This document shows positions 58,864 through 64,000 of a DNA stretch of 64,000 nucleotides, piece after piece. Within the stretch, counting starts at the first letter, position 1. Every line of letters starts with the position of its first letter. The stretch comes from Fragum whitleyi (lineage: Eukaryota; Mollusca; Bivalvia; Cardiida; Cardiidae), in assembly GCA_948146395.1 (NCBI GenBank), contig OX411551.1, forward strand, positions 46,224,796 to 46,288,795, read 5' to 3'. The notes under the pieces were generated by a model that was given only the letters and a program-made list of their open reading frames with translations, was not told the DNA's origin and made no database searches. The translations under genes and the position numbers were made by a program.

Positions 58864-59860
58864 AGCTCATCTGATCACTACGTGCTCAAGGGGAGCTTTT
58901 AGGATCATCCTGACTCCGACGTCCGTTAACTGTCGTCAACTTTCTTAAAACTTCTTCTCCTAAACCGCTAGGCCGATTTCAATAAAATCTTGACAGAATG
59001 TTCTCTGGGTGACCTTCTTCAAAAATTTCTCGCTAAATTCTGATAATCCACAATTATGGGCGTGGTAGGACGGGGCTTATTTTAAGCCAGAAATCTTTGA
59101 ACGACATCTCCCCCTGAACCACTGGGCCGATTTCAATGAAACTTAACCAGAATGTTCCCTGGTGACCCTCTTCAAAACTTCTTCGCTAAATTCTGATAAT
59201 CCACAAATATCGGCGTGGCAAGGCGGGGCTTATTTTGAGCCAGAAATCTTGGAACGACATCTCCTCCTGAACCACCGGACCGATTTTAATGAAACTTTAC
59301 CAGAATATTTCCGGGGTGACCCTTTTTAATAATTATTCGTGAAATTGAAAATGGCCCATAAATATAAGCGTGGCAAAGCGGGGCTTATTTTGATCCTGAA
59401 ATCTTTGAACAACATCTCAATGAATTTTTACCAAAAGTTCCTAGGTTGAACCTTTTTGAAAATTGTTTGCAAAATTTGGATTGAGCCAAAAATCTTTGAA
59501 TGAAATCTTCTCCTGAACCAATCGGCAAATGTCTGTGAAACTTTACCAGAATGTTCCTTAAGTATCGCTTTTGGCAATTTGTTCACGAAATTTTGATTGG
59601 TCCATTAATATTGGTGTGGCAGGGCGGGACTTATTTAAGCCCAGGACCTTTGAACGACATCTCCTCCCGAACCACTTGGCCGATTTCAATGAAACTTTAC
59701 CAGAACGTTTCTTTGGAGACCGTCTTCAAAATTTGTTTGCAAAGTTTTGATTAGCCCATAAATATGGGCGTGGCTGGGCAGGGCTAATTTTGAGTCTCCT
59801 CTATAAATATTGGGTGGACAGGGTCTATAATCCCTGTTTATTCTTCGAATTATGTTTCCT
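58864..59860 (-). mobile_element. Helentron-like element, minus strand, 5' end missing
   Basis: 3' hairpin at the left (58864-58897, GTGCTCAAGGGGAGC arm), a short remnant tail with GACGTCCGTTAACTGTCGTC, then about six diverged units marked by TTTCAATGAAACTT and GGCGTGG(T/C)A(G/A)G(G/A)CGGGGCTTAT. Right end fades near 59860. Unit family shared with 34758, 37427 and 53868. Confidence 0.78.
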
Positions 59861-60517
59861 TTCAACAATTAGGCAAATTTGAATGAAACTTTGCCAGAAG
59901 GTTTCTTAGATGAGAGCCACTGGCTAAATCGGATTTTGGACAGCGGTTTAGGACCATTTTTGCCCTATTGTTATCATTTTTCTTCCATCAATTGCAGGCC
60001 CGTATATCGAATCAGGGGTTTAAGCGTCTCTCGTTGTTGAAATACATTGATTTATATGCGCCCGCCAAAAGACGAGACGTATTATGTGATCACCTGTGGT
60101 GGGCGGGCGGCTTGAGCTTCGTTAGTGGCTTGAGGTCACCGTCTCTTGAACGCATTCCAACTTATCAGTACTTTCAGTACTTTGATTATCATAGAAGACA
60201 TGTTTATTTTATTATTTTTTTTATGCCAATAGATATGAACTGTATAAAAAGAATCATTTGAATACAGGCTATGATAAATTGTAACACAAGAAAATACATT
60301 TACACGTATTTTGAACTTTGCCAATTAGTGACAACGGTCAATAAATTCAACTTTCAAATTTAAATTAGAAATCCTTAGTAGAAAAAGAATAAGTGCTAAA
60401 TAGGACGTAAATTAGCTTGAGCTTTGGTAACTTGATATTAATTTAACTTACTTCAAATAAAATAAAAACAAGTCTGGTATAATTTCTATGGGGTGATTAT
60501 TGAAAAAATCTATTTGG
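59861..60517. other. Non-coding stretch, nothing recognised
   Basis: A CAATTGCAG acceptor-like site at about 59997 precedes a 97-codon frame (59968-60261) with no recognised domain. A CAGTACTTTCAGTACTTTGA short repeat lies near 60167. Confidence 0.35.
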
Positions 60518-60949
60518 GCCGTTTCGACTGAATGCATAATCTGCTTTGGACCGTTTTAACCAAATGACGGACTATTTTGACCGATATACGGGTCAATTTG
60601 ACTCTGCGCTGTTTTTGACTTTGGGTCGTTTTGACATGCACCAAATAGTTACCCGTTACCTGACTATTTAACTTATGGGATCAGCTTCAGAAAAGACCTG
60701 AAGACTGTTTGTAACGGTCTTCAATCCTTTTCGGAAATGTGATTTCCAGGTGGAAATTACGGACCAACATCAGATAGTTTTGAAAGTCCTTGCTACTTCA
60801 TTGCGAGTTACAGACTAACAACATCTTCGTCCCTTAAAACCATGTCAGAGTTTGTATGTTTGAATATTTTTTACAGAAATTCTGGACCCGTCTATATAAT
60901 TAGATGATGTTAAAGTTAAAAAAAAGTTAGGTTTATAGTCTGTTTCTTG

Positions 60950-61192
60950 CCAGGCATATTCAACCGACTTCACACTTTAACCCCCGATCATCGAATTGCA
61001 AGTCGGCTGTTAACAAACGGCTCTCATCGACAGCCACAGCACATAGACTTACATTCTCACAGGTACCCATTTATACACCGGGGTGGAGAGGAGCAACGTG
61101 GAGTCAGAAAAATTACCGTGATCTTGGCGGGATTAGATCCCGGGACCTTTCGATCCCAAAGCCACCGTCCTAACAAGTAGATCACGGACTCC
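60950..61192 (-). mobile_element. Second type of tRNA-derived SINE, minus strand
   Basis: On the minus strand the right end gives a tRNA-like head: GTGATCTACTTGTTAGGAC (A-box-like) and GGTCCCGGGATCTAATCC (B-box-like). Downstream phrases CGGGGTGGAGAGGAGCAA and AGGTACCCATTTATAC match, from memory, a SINE type common in molluscs. Different body from the 3.7/48.7 kb family. Boundaries approximate. Confidence 0.55.
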
Positions 61193-61270
61193 ACAATAAA
61201 TAAATAGTTGGATAAAAACCATCGGATACCCGAGATAGCCCTCTCTCTAATCCACTAATGGATTCAGCGG

Positions 61271-61369
61271 CGGATCCAGGCATTCGGAACACCACTAGGC
61301 CAATCTCACGAGGTATGTTGTAGTTTACGGAAATGGCCGAGTGATGTTCCGAATGGGATCCAGGGTTTC
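61271..61369. repeat. Imperfect fold-back, arms shared with 62306-62334
   Basis: GGATCC and CATTCGGAACACCACTAGGC on the left pair imperfectly with GGCCGAGTGATGTTCCGAAT and GGATCC on the right. A third copy of one arm (GAGATTGGCCGAGTGGTGTC) lies at about 62309. Likely a fold-back element family. Confidence 0.65.
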
Positions 61370-61455
61370 TATAAAGGGAGTTCAATGTCGGCCTACAATA
61401 TTCGAGAAATAAGTCCCATATTATCCCTATCCCTATCAATACGAATATGGTTAAT

Positions 61456-61704
61456 ATGGGACTATTTGCTCAAATTCCGTTTACACCAGATAACTTTTAT
61501 TTGCATAATTTCAAATTCCCGCGGTTGAACACCACAAAAAAAGGAAATTTACCTTTTCTTACAAAATTTTGATTGATGCTATGGGACTATTTGCTCAAAT
61601 TCCGTTTAAATCAGATAACTTTTATTTGCATAATTTCAAGTTCCTGTGGTTGAACACCACAAAAAAGGGAAATTTACCTTTTCTTACAAAATTTTCATTG
61701 AACT
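61456..61704 (+). repeat. Two-copy tandem repeat, period 125 bp
   Basis: The block starting ATGGGACTATTTGCTCAAAT at 61456 recurs at 61581 with few differences (CTTTTATTTGCATAATTTCA and GGTTGAACACCACAAAAAA in both). Recent duplication. Confidence 0.9.
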
Positions 61705-62046
61705 CCACAAGAATGAAATAATTTGGATCCGCCACATGGATGAGATCTCCAGCAGCTTATTAGAGAGACTCTTGTCACTGAAACACAAAACGCCATGTGA
61801 TTGTTATATTCAACAGGAGCGAAGCTTGCAGGTATTTAAGCGTATACACAGCAACTAAAATTTTGGCACGATGAATCAGACTGAGGTTCAAAAGGTCACT
61901 TACTGAATTCAGATCCATCTGTTATCTATTTCTTTACTAAGTTACGACTTTCAATGTATGTAAGGCGGATGGGTATGTAACAAAATCGTGCATTTTGTTA
62001 GGCGGAAACAGTGTAAGAAAAACTAGCACTGTAGATTACTGTACAA

Positions 62047-62124
62047 TAAATAACGGCTGAAAAATCTTAACTTTTGAGAATGATTCGTCATTCTCAAAAA
62101 ATAAGATTTTTCAGCCGTTATTTA
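62047..62124. repeat. Long hairpin with UUCG-type tetraloop
   Basis: Arms of about 37 bases (left starts AAATAACGGCTGAAAAATCT; right ends AGATTTTTCAGCCGTTATTT) pair with two mismatches around GAATGA-TTCG-TCATTC. If transcribed it would form a very stable stem; it may equally be a fold-back MITE. Confidence 0.85.
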
Positions 62125-63019
62125 AGAATCTAAAGATATTTATATTAGGATACGATGGCTTTACGAGCAGCGTTGGCGACGTCGAATGTTTTCACTCACA
62201 GTTTCGAGGGCTAACGCCATTTTAACTGACGTCATCGAATTTTCCAAGGTTTCCCGTACTTTTTAAAAATAGTCCGTCGATGTACATCAGAGGTTGATCA
62301 TGAGATTGGCCGAGTGGTGTCCCGAATGCCTGTTGGGGGTATATGTCAGAAGTGACAGCTCTTGATTCTTCTTTTGTACAGTCAGAAAATTGCTAGTCTT
62401 AAATCGCTGACGCAACTTCAAAAGATGGAGACAAGTTGGTTTTTAGGCTTACCGCGTGTTTAAATTTACAGTTATTCCTTTGTAATTATTCAAATTCGCA
62501 TAGATTATTCACCATTGGAAAGGGGAAAAGATATACCTTTGTGTATATATATCTTTCATTCCAAAGTATCACACGTATTAATAAAAGCCTTCGACTAAAA
62601 ACAGTTGTAGGGATGGAACAACCTTTTCTATCAATTCGAATAAAAGTTGTTATTAATAATTATGAATGAAAGTGCCACCTTTCTTACTGCAAAGCTTCCG
62701 TATACAATAAACGCTACACATATTTAACTATGACCATGCATGGTATTTTTAGAGATTTTTTTTCAGAATTTGCAAATTTCAAATAATGTAGAGATTTTGA
62801 AATTTACTAGAAAAAGATTGAATCGTAAAAATTAGAAGTCTCTATCTGTTTCATTCATTTACGAATTTGCCCGACATGTTGAAAGAAAAATAGTATATTT
62901 TATTTCTAATTAGATTTATAAATATTTTGTGTTAGAGTTCTTGCTGAGAACAAAGAATTATTTGAAAATTCCTTTGTCAGCAAAAAAGTTTCATAAAAAG
63001 TCGGTTAAAAATCGTACAC
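62125..63019. other. Non-coding stretch, nothing recognised
   Basis: AT-rich with one fold-back arm copy near 62309. The 77-codon frame at 62436-62669 is unrecognised. Confidence 0.4.
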
Positions 63020-63330
63020 GTACAAGAAAATTTACATTAAGGTCCCTTTTCCGTATAAAGGCATTGTATCACCAAACCCTGACAACATGCGTATAGTCAA
63101 ATGATGAGGACTATTCTGAGGAAGTTTCATAAAATTATATCCATAAATTAAGGAGGAGTTGTGTTGAGGAAATTTACTTGAAGGCCCCTTTTCCCATGAC
63201 GTCGTATAATTACACCAAATAGCAAAATGTGGCCATGGTTAAATGAGAAACATTTTGTTTAAGTTTCATAACTATCCATGAATAAATGAAGGGAAATTTG
63301 TGTAAAAAATAAATATGAAATAATGCTCTT
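63020..63330 (+). mobile_element. Decayed Helentron-like units
   Basis: About two and a half diverged units with AAGG(T/C)CCCTTTTCC, GAGGA(C/G)T and AGTTTCATAA, related to the unit at 43734-45313. No termini. Confidence 0.5.
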
Positions 63331-63390
63331 TGTCCCATAACACGATATATTATCGACAAACCTCAAAGAAATGCACATAGTAGTAGTATT

Positions 63391-63550
63391 AAACGGTTGG
63401 ATAGGTACGGCATTTTGGTACCGATCCAACCGTTTTCAGAATGGACCCTGACGGTTGTATAGGTACTGCATTTTGGTATCTATCCAACCGTTTTCAGAAT
63501 GTGGCCCTGACGGTGGTATACGTAGTGGATTTGGGTAGGTATACTGACGT
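63391..63550. repeat. Short tandem array containing inverted CGGTTGGATAGGTA motifs
   Basis: Two full and one partial copy of a unit of about 78 bp. Each has CGGTTG(G/T)ATAGGTA on one side and (A/T)TCCAACCG on the other, so each unit can fold. This resembles one half of an iterated-motif terminus; the partner would be beyond the window. Confidence 0.6.
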
Positions 63551-63559
63551 CAGGGTATT

Positions 63560-63940
63560 GTGCATTGGGACTTAGTCCTTTCAAGAGAAATGTGAACTTA
63601 GATCTTATGTCTTTTTAATTGAATTGTGTTTGAATGGTACCGATACTGATACCGGTGGCAGATTGTGGTCCAGATTTAAGGAGGGTATTGTAGATGAGGA
63701 CTAAGTCTTTTTGGGTCAGATTTATAGGTGATGCTTTTTCGCTGTTAAAGTCAAGACTAGGTAGATGTATGCACTTAGTCTTTTGACGAGAAATGTAGGG
63801 GTTTGGGGTGGGTCTCTGTAAAACACACGGATATTGTCTTACAGTGATATCCATGTTGACTTAGACCCTATATTTCGGCCAAGAGATAGCAAGATATGAC
63901 CTGAATGGGTTTGTGGACTTGGTCTTTTGAATTGAAATGT
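63560..63940. repeat. Irregular array of GGACTTAGTCTTTTGA motifs
   Basis: Variants of (G)GACTTAGTC(T/C)TTT, several followed by GAGAAATGT, start near 63568, 63694 (ACTAAGTC form), 63773 and 63918. The 79-codon minus-strand frame over it is not considered a gene. Confidence 0.5.
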
Positions 63941-64000
63941 TACGTGTACATTGTAAAAGTGTAAATACGTTGTTATAGAAAATGTATTATAGTAAGGAAA

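Larger units (their letters stand above)
56865..60658. mobile_element. 3.8-kb element with iterated TCAAAACGGCCCA termini
   Basis: The left terminus (56911-57005) has TCAAAACAGCCCAAAG, CAAACAGTCCAAAAT, GTCAAAACGGCCCAGA and ACAAAACGGCCCAAAT. The right terminus (about 60518-60635) has the inverses: TTGGGCCGTTTCGAC, GGACCGTTTTAACCAAAT, GACTATTTTGAC and CTTTGGGTCGTTTTGAC. The pairing may extend outward through GGGTAACT and AGTTACCC (about 56872 and 60648). Interior holds a Helentron-like element and no recognised transposase. Same design as 5405-15262, 22735-27008 and 27196-27711 with a different motif. Confidence 0.62.

Overview
The window looks like intergenic or intronic DNA from a eukaryote, most probably a bivalve mollusc. 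It is AT-rich, has no long continuous host reading frames, and is dominated by repeats. The organism call rests on repeat types I associate with bivalves: non-autonomous Helentron-like elements carrying satellite-type tandem repeats plus GACG-type tails, and tRNA-headed SINEs ending in a conserved domain that reads GCGGCGTAAAAC on the sense strand. I found no intact host protein-coding gene. All coding-like sequence is mobile-element derived or unrecognised and broken.

Layout. 1-4.5 kb: Helentron-like elements and SINEs. 4.5-16.9 kb: a broken coiled-coil gene family, cut by an apparent 9.86-kb insertion (5405-15262) with inverted termini built from an iterated GTGAAATTTCA motif; nested in it are a Helentron-like element, and a second insertion that carries a 256-codon LINE C-terminal fragment. 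16.9-22.7 kb: another Helentron-like element, an open frame split by a short Helentron-like insertion, then AT-rich unassigned DNA. 22.7-27.7 kb: two more elements with iterated terminal motifs. 29.5-35.2 kb: a run of Helentron-like elements, one sitting inside a copy of the coiled-coil gene, whose uninterrupted version survives at 5.3 kb. 37.4-45.3 kb: a hAT-like transposase pseudogene, a 940-bp TTAA-flanked fold-back element, and a transposase-like pseudogene cut by two Helentron-like elements. 45.3-53.7 kb: tandem duplications, a cluster of related repeats, a SINE with target duplication, a CAGTG-ended element and a mariner-like MITE. 54.4-55.1 kb: a possible two-exon gene remnant. 55.5-55.86 kb: a candidate miniature LTR retrotransposon (TRIM) with a tRNA-gene-like sequence in each LTR. 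56.9-60.7 kb: a fourth iterated-terminus element. 60.9-64 kb: SINE, fold-back and short-period repeats.

The parts do not form a pathway; the locus is a record of nested transposition. Three points stand out: (1) several unrelated-sequence elements share one terminal design, inverted arrays of a short family-specific motif; (2) the TRIM-like element has apparent primer-binding and polypurine sites exactly at the repeat boundaries and internal Pol III-type A and B boxes; (3) about twenty Helentron-like copies from at least six families share one architecture, including an inverted repeat between the 5' subterminal region and the 3' terminus. Coordinates were counted by hand and element ends may be off by a few bases.
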